A stretch of DNA of 34,742 nt, taken from the NCBI GenBank assembly GCA_025331435.1, contig JAIWNI010000174.1:1-34742 (forward strand), read 5' to 3'. The translations under genes and the position numbers were made by a program. Position 1 is the stretch's first letter. The number at the start of each line of letters is the position of its first letter. Below are positions 1 to 10,218 of the stretch, piece by piece. Under the pieces are notes generated by a model, which saw only the letters and a list, made by a program, of their open reading frames with translations, ran no database searches and was not told the DNA's origin. This DNA comes from Choanephora cucurbitarum. Taxonomy: Eukaryota > Mucoromycota > Mucoromycetes > Mucorales > Choanephoraceae.

Positions 1-472
1 TAATGGAAACAAAGAAGAAAAGTAATCTACCCCCTCCTAAAATTCAACCTCATTTCTCGATGCTCAAGAAAAAGTGTGTGCGTGTGTGTGTAATCATGAA
101 GTTTACATGCTGCGAAGAATTTTTTTTTGTACTTGTCCGGCTTTATAAACCCATTCGATAAAAAAAAGATGACGTTGTTGTGCGGGGTGTTTTCGTGACT
201 AAAAAATAAATAAAATAAAATAAAATGAAGCCACTTTTGAGTAGATCAAAGATGAAGCCATGCTCTTTTCTTTAAATGAATGTAACAATAGACTATCCAT
301 TGTCCTTTTGACATAGACTTAAAGAACTTAGAAACAATGTCAGTAAAGACATTCTGTTGAGTGGAAATAACCTTTTTTTTTTATTTTTAAAATATGCATA
401 TGTCAACTCCGATTGTGTTGTCTTGTCTTCATTTTATTTTGTGTGTGTGTGTGGGGTTCAAGTTAAGTTGAG
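1..472. other. Upstream region without a gene
   Basis: No supported coding region. The stretch has T-runs (around 121 and 372), a repeated AAAATA-type tract near 205-226 and two GT-rich microsatellites (about 78-91 and 440-452). The second GT tract lies only about 20 bases before the start codon at 473, so part of this is probably the promoter and leader of the DTWD1-like gene. Confidence 0.5.
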
Positions 473-1378
473 ATGTCAAATAAATACGATCTCGACGATG
501 TAGCTGAAGTCAGAGAAAAATCACCTCTTAAACACCTCAAGACTCAAGACGACACTGTTCTCTATCAGAATACAGAAAGAAACAAATGTGAAGGTTGTGG
601 CAAACAAGTGAAGCACTATTGTTATTATTGCTACCAAGTGCTAGGCATGGATCGATCGATGGTACCTACTGTTCATTTGCCAGTCCACCTCGACATGTAA
701 GCCTGATCTTTTTGTGTTGCATATTCCTGACGATCTTGTGTATAGTATCAAGCATGAAGGTGAAACCGATGGCAAGACAACAGCTATTCATGCCAAAGTA
801 TTAGCTTATGACGATGTCAGTATCTATAACTGGAAACAGATGCCACAGTATGAGCAACCAGAACGTGTACTGATGCTTTATCCAGGACCAGTAAGATAGA
901 AAAATACAAGCAACAAACGCCCTTGTTTTGATCATTTTGTTGTTAGGATGCAAAGAAATTAGCTGATATTCCAAGAGAATCATTTGATCATTTGATTGTG
1001 ATCGATGGTACTTGGAAACAAGCAAACAAGATAGTCAGAAGCACACCACAACTTCAACGAGTCCAGAAAGTCACTATTGAACCACGATCCACTTTCTTTT
1101 GGCGGTATCAAGATATCAGTGTCAATTATCTGTCGACCATTGAAGCCATCTATTATTTGTATGTAGAGTATACACAAGCTTATTCAGATGTACCTTATGA
1201 TGGACAGTATGACAATCTGTTGTTCTATTACAAGTATATGTATGATTTGATACAGTATACTTATCTTAAAGGAGAAAAGAAGGGTAAAGAGTACTGTTGG
1301 AGACATAAATCAAACTATATCAAGGATAGGGATCAAACACCTATGAAAAGAGATGCTTCAGGCAAATTCATTGAATAA
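473..1378 (+). CDS. DTWD1: tRNA-uridine aminocarboxypropyltransferase, DTWD1 family
   Basis: Three exons, 473-696, 746-890 and 947-1378, give 266 residues. Both introns are GT-AG; the first has a CTGAC branch-like site. DTW-domain enzymes transfer the aminocarboxypropyl group of S-adenosylmethionine to uridine in tRNA; the DTWD1 branch acts in the D-loop (acp3U20). Seen in the protein: two CxxC pairs near the N-terminus (Cys39/42 and Cys50/53) that would bind zinc, the conserved stretch ETDGKTTAIHAKVLA after the first junction, a PGP turn at the end of exon 2, and the signature DGTW at residues 143-146 followed by KQANKIV. The exon 1/2 join restores DIIKHEGETDGK, as in animal DTWD1. Length is close to the family norm. 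DTWD2 or TSR3 are less likely because of the zinc-ribbon start and the spacing. The gene stands alone, with long non-coding flanks. Confidence 0.88.
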
Positions 1379-2766
1379 ATCTCTTTATGAAGCTTTTTAG
1401 ACTTATCTGTTCTGTGAAGAGAAACAATTGTGTATATTGCAAGAAGAGATTTCTATTATTTTTGTGCGTTGAACCATATACTAAGCTGGATTTATCTCAT
1501 GATAGTCTATACATTATGCCTACTTTTTCTATGTCCTTCACTCATATAACTCTCTATCAATTCACTTTGATCATCTGCATTTTAAGCCGCTCTTTTATGA
1601 TAGAATTTGCTAATAGTCAAGGAGAAAGGCAATCTAAGCATTGACGACAAACACTTTGAATTGCTATTTTAAACTGTATGTTGTTAATTACACAAGCACA
1701 TTTAATTCTGTAATTCCTAAAAAGAAAAAAAGCTCCAGATAGGAAGTACAAACAGTTACTTAAAGGCATGATAAAAGCGAACAAGGATAATTTCTCTTTT
1801 ACCTCTCAAGGCTTGCAGAATACCAAAATCGCACTTTTTCTTTTTCAAAAGTCAAGCATACAAGACGTTTGTTGGTATAACAGACAAGTTGTCTTACTAG
1901 ATACCAAACATGTTAAAGAAGTATCTTTCAAGGCAACAAAAACAAAAAAAAAGAACATCCCAGGCAAGCAACATCATATAAGCTAAAGCTATTATTATTT
2001 GAATAAAAAGAGAGACTAGCTAATATATTGCTTGCTAATTACCGTATAATCAAATGATGACGATACGGTCTTTGTCATACATGCATATCTATTTGCAAGT
2101 AATCTAAGGAAACAAAGAGGGAGAGAGAGGTTACCGTTAGGTTCAATAAGCTACTTTCGTATTGACTACAAAGATCAATCGGTCAGAGTAGCTCATATTA
2201 ACTGCAAGAAACTGATACATAGAGTGTATCAGAAACAAGAAAAGAAGAGATAACGGATGGAATGGAACCATTCTCATCATGAATGATGCAGGGATAGAAT
2301 TGCATGTCTTGTATTAGATCATCATTGCCTTCATTTTAAATAACTGCTTCACCTTGAAACGATGACAAATCTTTGTGTGACAGAACAAAACTACGCTAAA
2401 GAAAAAGCTGAACTAGACGCAGCTAATTCTTCCTATACGCTGCTGTAAGTAGTCAGGCCATTGATAACCATGAAAAGAGAATCTAAATCAATGACAACAC
2501 AAGAGACTATTAACATATATTGAGCTTGTTCTTCTGCAAGAATCCTTAGTCATCCTTAAGTTGATGACAAAGAATTTTCAAGATACGATGAAAAAGGCGC
2601 CGTAATTACTTATCTACCGATTGCATTGTTTGTTGTGTCAAGGTTCATTAATTTATCCGCTTGCAAAAAAAAAATGATGCCCAAAAAATTTTCTTTACCC
2701 TAAGAGAGATATAAATAACCAGGCTTTCCCTTTTTTTCTTTTTTTTTTCTTTAGCTATGTAACAAC
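1379..2766. other. Intergenic region of about 1.4 kb
   Basis: No gene I can support. The first part is probably the 3' UTR of the DTWD1-like gene. Short open frames at 1387-1644 and 1768-1986 have no family resemblance and atypical composition. An exon-like scrap at 2361-2444 is discussed under findings. The last 150 bases hold the core promoter of the next gene: a TATA box at 2710-2717 and a pyrimidine-rich tract (2730-2752) before the start codon. Confidence 0.5.
2710..2717 (+). promoter_or_regulatory. TATA box of the 2767 gene
   Basis: TATAAATA lies about 50 bases before the ATG at 2767. It is followed by a T/C-rich tract, a common arrangement at fungal transcription start sites. The match is clean and well placed, but no start site is mapped. 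Confidence 0.6.
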
Positions 2767-3222
2767 ATGAATTCAACCACTTCTTATCCCAGTTTCCATC
2801 CTACTTATACCCAAACAAAATCTTCAAAGGATATCGATGCTTCTGTCTATCATCTATTGTCACTCTACCTCACGAAAGACGCACTGACCAACACCACTAC
2901 TTTGTTAAAGAGACCAACTAAACCATCTCCCAGAACCTATCTCCATCGTACCTTTCAGTCTCAAAGGTCATGGTTAGGCGAAGAAACAAGAGAGGAATGC
3001 GATACAGTTCTGGAAAGGAACACGATCAAGAATGCGTTCATCCAGGTCACTCAGACTACCAACACTACCTTAAAGAAGAAAAAGAAGAGAGCAAAGGCTG
3101 TGTCGTTTAGTAATACAGTGACAGTCGTGTTGTCAGAAGACAATGTATCGACAACACATCTCAATAGAGAAGACGAAGAAGAAGAAGATTGCTTCGTAGA
3201 TGCCTTGGAATACATTAGATAA
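2767..3222 (+). CDS. Small unrecognised protein with PP1-docking-like motif
   Basis: Single exon, 151 residues. I do not recognise a family. The N-terminal half is polar, with a Ser/Thr/Lys-rich part (residues 40-65) and the segment SQRSWLGEETREE. A run of basic residues (KKKKKRAKA, about 102-110) leads into KAVSF and then NTVTVVL. This fits the RVxF docking consensus for protein phosphatase 1 followed a few residues later by a hydrophobic pair, the arrangement seen in many PP1 regulators. The C-terminus is acidic (EDEEEEDC) and ends in ALEYIR. The TATA box, the clear start context and codon use like the neighbours argue that it is real. A PP1-binding role is inference from one short motif. 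No signal peptide or membrane segment is visible. Confidence 0.7.
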   Translation: MNSTTSYPSFHPTYTQTKSSKDIDASVYHLLSLYLTKDALTNTTTLLKRPTKPSPRTYLHRTFQSQRSWLGEETREECDTVLERNTIKNAFIQVTQTTNTTLKKKKKRAKAVSFSNTVTVVLSEDNVSTTHLNREDEEEEDCFVDALEYIR

Positions 3223-4682
3223 ATACCAAAAATAGAGCCTCTTTGTGTAAATAGTTTCTTTATCGACTTGTCTCACCTCCCATTGTACATAAGTAAACCA
3301 AATGTTTGTATATATATTTCAAATAATAAAAATGATTTCCCTTTTGTATCTAAACCTACCAAAGCCAAAAAAATAAGAAGAAAAGCTCTATCCCATTTTT
3401 AGTGTGGCGAAATGAGGTAATCCAACTATCTTTTAAAGAAGAAAGAAATATAATGGTTACACCATTTAGCTGTTGACAGCCCAGTGCCTTATTTTGTATC
3501 ACCTTATGCAAAAGAAACAGCATGAATTAGAATCGTTTGTCTTTCTGCACTCCTTATGGGTTCTATCCATCTCATGTTTTTCAGGAACTCTAGTTAATTT
3601 AAGAAGAAAACGAAAGGTACAGGCACATAATATGTTGTCACTTTCCAAACAAACTATTAAAAAAAGAGCCCGAGGTAGGTAGTTGAACTGAATGATTGCT
3701 ACAAAGAGAATATAATCGAGGCCAAATGTTCATTAAAGCATGGTGTAGATATTAAGTTGAACCTCTTGATTTTATAAATAATCGCCTAAATTCTTAACCC
3801 TATTTTCTTATATACTTCTCGACTACAGCATGTTTATTTAAGCGCGTTTCATTCAATAGAGTGAGATATTGTTGAATCTCAACACCTTATTTGCATCATT
3901 TATGTGTATTAGAAGGCAACCAAAAGAAAGAGAAAAGGAGCTTTCATAATGACATAATAGCTTCTCTACTAGACAATAATCTGCTAACTAAGAAGAAAGC
4001 AATCAACTGAATTTGAAGTCAAATTCTATATTAAGCTTTACTCTCTTCATGCTAGATTGACTTATAAAGACTTCAAGGAGAATATCCCATCCCTTTGAAA
4101 CATAGTCAAACAATTCTTCTAGACAGTACATAAGCTCCTTCATGATACTAGAGATCAATAACAACAAGAGGTAATGGATTAGCTTATTTCTTTTTCTTTT
4201 TGTCACAACTCTCCTTTGATTGAAATCAAGAATATTTGTAACTTTAACAAATAAAAAAAAGTTATTTTTTTTTAAAATTGTCTCTCTAGTCAATCAATGC
4301 CCTTCTCTACTTTACTTTAACTAAAATAAAGAAAAAAAAAGGGAAAGAAAAGAAGAGGGAGAAGGACAAGAGAAGCCTTTGAAGAAGCCCATGTTCAATC
4401 AGAATGAAACATTTTCGACAGCAAATTTTCTTTAAATGATCTCATCGCTGAATCAAACTGTGTCTCAATCGTCCAAGTTGAATCATAGCAATATTCTAAT
4501 TGGTGCACTAACGCAGCATACGCAAAAAAAAGAAAAATATCCACTTTTTTTTTTCTGCTTAATACTTTCTTGTTTTCTACGTTCTTTCTTTCTTATATTT
4601 ATTGTACAACACTATTTATAACACGCTTGTTATATACACGCCTACCTACCTACATAAGCTATAGAGACACATATAATTCAAC
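3223..4682. other. Intergenic region of about 1.5 kb
   Basis: No supported gene. Contains probable 3' UTR sequence with AATAAA-like signals after 3223, A-rich tracts near 4316-4350 and T-rich tracts near 4540-4600. Open frames at 3473-3682 (+), 4003-4293 (-) and 4436-4621 (+) look random: hydrophobic or lysine-rich, with no motifs. The final 100 bases are the likely promoter and leader of the PP2A subunit gene. Confidence 0.45.
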
Positions 4683-6952
4683 ATGATGAAAGGGCTGAAA
4701 GGCGTTGTAAGTCTTATTCAATTAAACAAAGAAAAAAAGAGAGGTCATCTCATGTATTATCATTAGCTTTCTAGAACAAAGTCCCAGAAAGAGAACAAGA
4801 CACGCCAAAATAACACTAATACCAATACTACTACTAAGAACAGACCTTCTTCTTTTATCACTCGTTCTCTTTCCAAGTCAACTGGCACAGATATAAAGCC
4901 TGAAGAGAATACGGTTGCACCAACTAATGATGTACACATTCTATATATTATTATTATTATTTTTTTTTTGTGTGATATATCATTGACTGTATATTTTGAA
5001 TATCTAGACACCATCATCCACACTCGTTCAGCCATTACCTCCACATCCTATTTTAAGCAACATGAATCGATCGGCAGAAGTGACCAACAAGATTCTTAAA
5101 GATACTCCTAAAGATACCATTCCTGCCGCTAGAGCACCTCGTAGACAACGTTCTTCAAGAATCTATCTTAACCGAGAAAAGACAGATTTAGTAAAGACAC
5201 CTGATTTTAGTGGTAGAGTTGAAAAGTTACATGCATGATGATTCAAGAGATTTACATTGCTTTGTTTTATAAAGAGGTATCACCTACAAAGCGTCAAGAA
5301 CTGTTCATTCTGAAATTACAACAATGTCAAGTCTTGTTTGACTTTAATGATCCATCTTCAGAATTGAGAAATAAGGAGATTAAGCGGCAAGAATTACAAG
5401 AGATGCTTGAATATGTAGCTACCTCAAGGGGAGCCATCACAGACATGGTCTATCCTGATGTCATTCGAATGGTAACTATAGCTCTTTGTCTGATTCATTC
5501 TCCTCTAATGCTTGCTTAACAGTTTAGTGTCAATACATTTCGTACTATTTCACCACAAACATCAGCAGTTAATGAAGGATTCGATCCAGAAGAAGACGAA
5601 CCTGCATTAGAGACTGCCTGGCCACATCTTCAACTTGTCTATGAGTTCTTTTTGAGATTTGTTGAATCACAAGAGTTTAATCCACAAATAGCTAGAAAAT
5701 ACATTGATCAAAAGTTTATATTACAGGTAAAAATCTATAGTATCTATTGACTAGAGGTAACTTATATCTTCATTTGGTAGTTACTTGAATTGTTTGATAG
5801 TGAAGATCCTCGAGAACGAGATTTCCTCAAGACAACATTACATCGTATCTATGGCAAATTTCTCAATCTACGTGCCTTCATTCGTCGATCTATCAACAAC
5901 ATCTTTTTTCAATTTATCTATGAAACAGAGCACTTTAATGGTGTTGCAGAACTCTTGGAGATCTTGGGTTCTATCATCAATGGATTTGCTCTACCCCTAA
6001 AGAAAGAACACAAGACATTCTTGTTCAAGGTATTGGTGCCTCTTCACAAGCCTGCCTCTTTAGCTTCCTATAGCCCTCAATTGACTTATTGTGTTGTTCA
6101 ATTCTTGGAAAAAGATCCTGATCTTGTGCCTGGCGTTGTTCAGGGACTGATGCGTTACTGGCCTAAAGTTAACAGTGCAAAAGAAGTGATCTTCTTGACT
6201 GAATTTGAAGAGATTTTAGATGTAGCCGAAACAGCCGGGTTTGAGACGATCATGGTGCCCTTCTTTAAAAAATTAGCTCAGTGTGTCTCCAGTCCTCATT
6301 TCCAGGTAAGATTAGTTTATGATACTCTATAGCTCATTGTCCTTAACATTTGATTTCTCTAGGTGGCAGAGCGGGCTCTGTACTTTTATACGTATGAGGA
6401 TGTGATTCATATTATCAATGATCATATTGAAGTGATCATGCCCATCATTTTCCCTTCTCTTTATAAATATTCAAAAGAGCATTGGAACAGAACAATACAT
6501 GGTCTTGTCTACAACACACTTCAGTTATTAATGAAATTGGATGAAAACTTGTTTGAAAAGCATGTAGAGAAATACAAACAAGATGAAATAGAGTAAGTTG
6601 GATACTCTGTTTATGTTTAGATACTAATCTTTTTTCTTAAAAAGACAACAACATGAAAAATCGAAACAATATAGAGAACTTGCCTGGGCTAAACTTAAGG
6701 AGAAAGCAGAACAACAACAACAACAACAATTAGATGAGACTGAATCAGTAAGCTTTTATCCCAACAAGTCACATTCCGTACAGTAAATTGACACACACAT
6801 ACATACATACACACACACTATATATATATATTACAAAATAATAGATTGATTCTGCTCTAGTAATTGTTCAAGATGAAGATGATAGTAAAGTGGGTGAAAT
6901 ACCCATTAAAGATGATTCAGACAATGAGTCATGGCATAGTGTCTCTACTTAA
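4683..6952 (+). CDS. RTS1: PP2A regulatory subunit B, B56 (B'/PR61) family
   Basis: Nine exons: 4683-4706, 4767-4931, 5008-5212, 5275-5471, 5523-5726, 5781-6305, 6363-6592, 6645-6747 and 6845-6952, giving 586 residues in one frame. B56 subunits carry the PP2A core enzyme to substrates and bind LxxIxE motifs through a HEAT-like repeat solenoid. The start [14 protein letters not shown] resembles fungal Rts1, and the first 130 residues are Ser/Thr/Asn/Lys-rich and probably disordered. The core runs from about 133 to 510, with hallmark stretches such as [69 protein letters not shown] and [14 protein letters not shown]. The tail has a six-Gln run (540-545) and an acidic end. Exon 1 codes only eight residues. 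Two ATGs are tandem (4683 and 4686); the first is used here. Symbol follows the yeast orthologue. Confidence 0.93.
6711..6729 (+). repeat. CAA trinucleotide repeat coding poly-Gln
   Basis: About six CAA units inside exon 8 of the B56 subunit gene, coding six glutamines in the C-terminal tail outside the conserved core. Such tracts often vary in length between strains. Confidence 0.75.
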
Positions 6953-7355
6953 TAAAGGATTATGTTACCATCCTCTATGCTATATTAAAGTAGATCTTGT
7001 CTGTTCAACACACACACATATTGGCATCACCAAGATAAAACCTGTATTTATGCCTTGGAATAAAAGAGAGTGAAAAGCATACAATGGCTTATAAAACAAG
7101 CTAACTTTATATCATTATGTTGATCTAAAGAGGAATTCAATCATGTACAATTAATAGATCCTATACATTCATAGAGATTGAAAGAGATGATAGGCCCCGA
7201 ATTTCAAAAAAGTAATTTTTTTTTTCCTTTTCGTTTTAAACTCACGCCCTTTTTTTCCTCTCTCTCTCTCTCTCTTTTCTTTCTCCTAGTACACATACCT
7301 CAAACTTCTTTAAAACATATACACTTTTTCTTTCTTTTTCTGTTGCATGACTTAG
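6953..7355. other. Tandem intergenic region, B56 to USP30-like gene
   Basis: About 400 bases with no supported gene. The first half is the likely 3' UTR of the B56 gene. The second half holds T-rich and CT microsatellite tracts (7217-7295) that probably belong to the promoter of the ubiquitin protease starting at 7356. The open frame at 7178-7423 is mostly this pyrimidine tract read as Phe/Leu/Ser and is not credible. Confidence 0.45.
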
Positions 7356-9554
7356 ATGTCATCTTCCAACTATCATTTGCCAACAATCGCAGCAGTAGCA
7401 GGCTTTGCACTGGCTGCCTCTAGCTATGTCTTAACGGGTGGCAATAGCTTTGAGTCGAAAAAGAGACGAAGAAGAATACGATCAAAGATACAAAGAGGTG
7501 GATGACTTTACTTTTCCTACAAGATGACTATCTATTCATCCGTTTTCTTCTTATGTAGAGCGTGATGGACAATATATTCTTGGTTTAGTCAATACACAAA
7601 ACTATTGTTTTGTAAATTCCGTTTTACAGGTATTCCGTGTTTTTTGAATTTGTGTATATAATTTATTCAACTCATTTTCTGATAGGCATTTGCTACATTA
7701 AGTAGTTTACGTTCTTATCTTGTAAGTGAGATAGTCTTTCCACTTTCCCATTACTTATTCCTTTTTTTTTAGGCTGAACGTGTAGATGAACAAGGCGATG
7801 AATCAGCACCTGCTATGCCTCAAAATGAATTCATTTTAGAATCAGTTGCTTGTGCTCTTTATGCTACTATTGAGAGTAAGTAAACAAACACATGCTTTCG
7901 TTTGGTGACATTATCTGACAACAAACACAAGTGTTGAATAGACCCTTACCACGACCAAAAGCGATCACGCCTACTGACTTTCTAAACGCTTTGGAAAAGA
8001 AATCAGGCGGTACCATTAACCGTGATCAACAGGTAACTTTGTTGACAACCATGGCTGTCATATTGACTTGTATCTCTCTATTAGGATGCTCATGAACTGT
8101 TTCAAATTATATCCAGTGTATTAACTGCAGAAGAAGAAGTACAATACAAAGAAAATGCTACCTCCCTATTTGATGCTACTACCCTTCGAGGATTTGCAAT
8201 AGGAGATAATGTAAGATTAGAAACAAGAGACTTCCTCCTACTTATAAAATTTTTGTTTGTATAGGATCCTAACAGTGATAATTTTGAAACATCATCCGTC
8301 TCTTCATTTGGTACAACAGCTTCTATGTGGAGTTCATTCTCTGTTTGTACAGTAGGTGGTCATTTACGTCCAAGACGTAAGAGTCCTAGAAACCCATTTA
8401 CTGGTCTAGCTGCTTCTAAAATAAGTTGTATTAATTGTGGATACACTGTAATGTAGAGAGAATATATGATCATTTCAATAGACTTATTGATACCTATTAG
8501 GCACCTATTCGACATCATACATTTGACAACATATCCTTGAATGTACCTCAGACAGTAAGTCAGATAAAGGATAGTACTGAATGTTCACTTAGAAATTCTC
8601 ATACTCGAGTTTGAATTAGTCAAGTTGCACTCTAGAGAGTTGCCTAAAGACATACACCAAAGTGGACATCTTGAACGACTATCAATGCAGAAAATGTACA
8701 CTAGTAGCCACCTTAGAATCCCTGACAAAAGAATTAGAAGGTCTTGGGGAAGACGATGAAGAAAAGATGACAAAATTGAATATAGATATCGGTAGAATCA
8801 AAGATGCTTTACGATCCAATGTAGAAGCTACTTTGGTAGGTGGAATAGATCTCTCTCTATGTTTCTGACCTATTTTCATTTGTAGTATGGCTTGACCTTG
8901 AGTCCACCTAAAACAGCACCTCGAACCACCAAACAAACCATGTTTGCCAACCCACCTAAATCACTCTGTCTTCACCTCTCTCGAAGCATCTATCATCCAT
9001 CTGGTATCATTCAAAAGAACCACTGTCAAGTTGAATTTCCCGAATACCTCGATCTTGCCCCTTACACCACCAATGGCTACCTAAACACATCTGAACCCAC
9101 TGCCTCCTTGAGTTCGCCACCTCCTACACCTGTCTTACCACACACACGTACCAGTCGTACCAGTCTAGTCTATCTGCGCAACATGACAGGTGGTCATCGA
9201 TTCACACATTCACACCAAGATGGTCTCGGTGTCGCTCTCTTGGGCAATCCTAAGGAATCAGACCGTGTTGTTCAGAATGCCTTGCCTTCTTTATCTGTTG
9301 TGCCTGTATCGCGTGCAATTCAGTACAAGTTGTGTGCTGCTATTGTACATTATGGAAGCCATGATTCAGGTCATTTTGTGACCTATCGTCGAAAGAAGTT
9401 GCCTACTGGTCATGAAGTGCGAAGTCCCTTGAATGAGGCTAAGCCTAAACCACCTACCAAGTTCTGGCGTTGTAGTGATGAAATCATTGAAGAAGTTGAT
9501 TTAGAAACTGTCTTAAAGAGTGAAGCATACATGTTGTTTTATGAACGTGAATAA
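7356..9554 (+). CDS. Membrane-anchored ubiquitin protease, USP30/Ubp16-like
   Basis: Ten exons: 7356-7497, 7559-7629, 7686-7721, 7773-7875, 7932-8032, 8085-8210, 8265-8447, 8501-8554, 8620-8835 and 8886-9554, giving 566 residues. It is a cysteine protease of the USP/UCH (C19) class that removes ubiquitin. A hydrophobic helix at residues 8-27 is followed by KKRRRR, the pattern of a mitochondrial outer-membrane signal anchor as in USP30 and yeast Ubp16. The Cys box reads GLVNTQNYCFVNS (Cys64), the helix box DAHELFQII, and the finger has two CxxC pairs (ISCINCGY and YQCRKC). The His box is HDSGHFVTY (His507), followed by WRCSDEI (Ser541/Asp542). The Cys box has TQNY where most USPs have LGNT; the Asn two before Cys is kept. 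Exon 9 uses the acceptor at 8618-8619 because the frame upstream has a stop. The outer-membrane location is inferred. Confidence 0.88.
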
Positions 9555-10218
9555 CTTTTTAAAAAGCAGTAAATATAACTTATCATGTTACTTTATAGTA
9601 TTTTTCTTTTTTAGATACAATATTCCCACTTTATTATTATTATTATTAATTTGACAACAAAACTCAAGTAACAAAGTTCTCTATAAAAAAAGTATTGTAT
9701 TAGAATGAAGAAAGCCAAGTTGAGCTATGAGTAGAGAGAGGGTGTTTTTGCAGATATGAAAAAAAAATCATGCAGCTGTTATCTTAGGAGAGGGGGATCG
9801 TGCTATTGATCAGAGAATTGGTGTTTCATGATATGCTCGCCTTCAAAGAACAAGACAGATTTCTTAGCACTGTATTATCTACATTCGCTCATAGTGGATC
9901 TATCTCTTACTTGTCATACTCTGTTTAACATCGCATCCTTATGCTTACTTCACTAACCCATACCTTGGGAATCATGACTTCGCAACTCTATTACTAAAAA
10001 AAAAAGAAATCCTGTGCTAGTATCAAATGTCATCTAGACAAAAACTGCTTTACCCTTCCTTGGAAAACCTGCTTGTAGCTAGTTCTTTCCTCTTCTTTTC
10101 TAATATGAAACCAACCAATTCTTTTGTAAGAAGAACATATAAAAAGTATGTATGGTTCATCATGGTTTATATATACAAAAAAAGAAGAGTTATCTTGTTT
10201 TCAGAGAGGTATAATTTT
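9555..10218. other. Convergent intergenic region between two USP genes
   Basis: About 660 bases shared by the 3' ends of two convergent ubiquitin protease genes. It contains a TTA/ATT repeat (about 9631-9650) and A/T-rich sequence. The open frame 10027-10395 (+) runs antisense into the USP36-like coding region and has no family resemblance. No RNA gene or element is visible. Confidence 0.5.

Noticed and set aside
1387..1644. 85-codon frame eight bases after the DTWD1-like stop
   Set aside because: Hydrophobic, Cys/Phe-rich, no promoter of its own and no family resemblance; most likely 3' UTR.
4003..4293. 96-codon minus-strand frame in the intergenic region before the B56 gene
   Set aside because: AT-rich composition read as Lys/Leu/Phe, no motif, no splice or promoter support.
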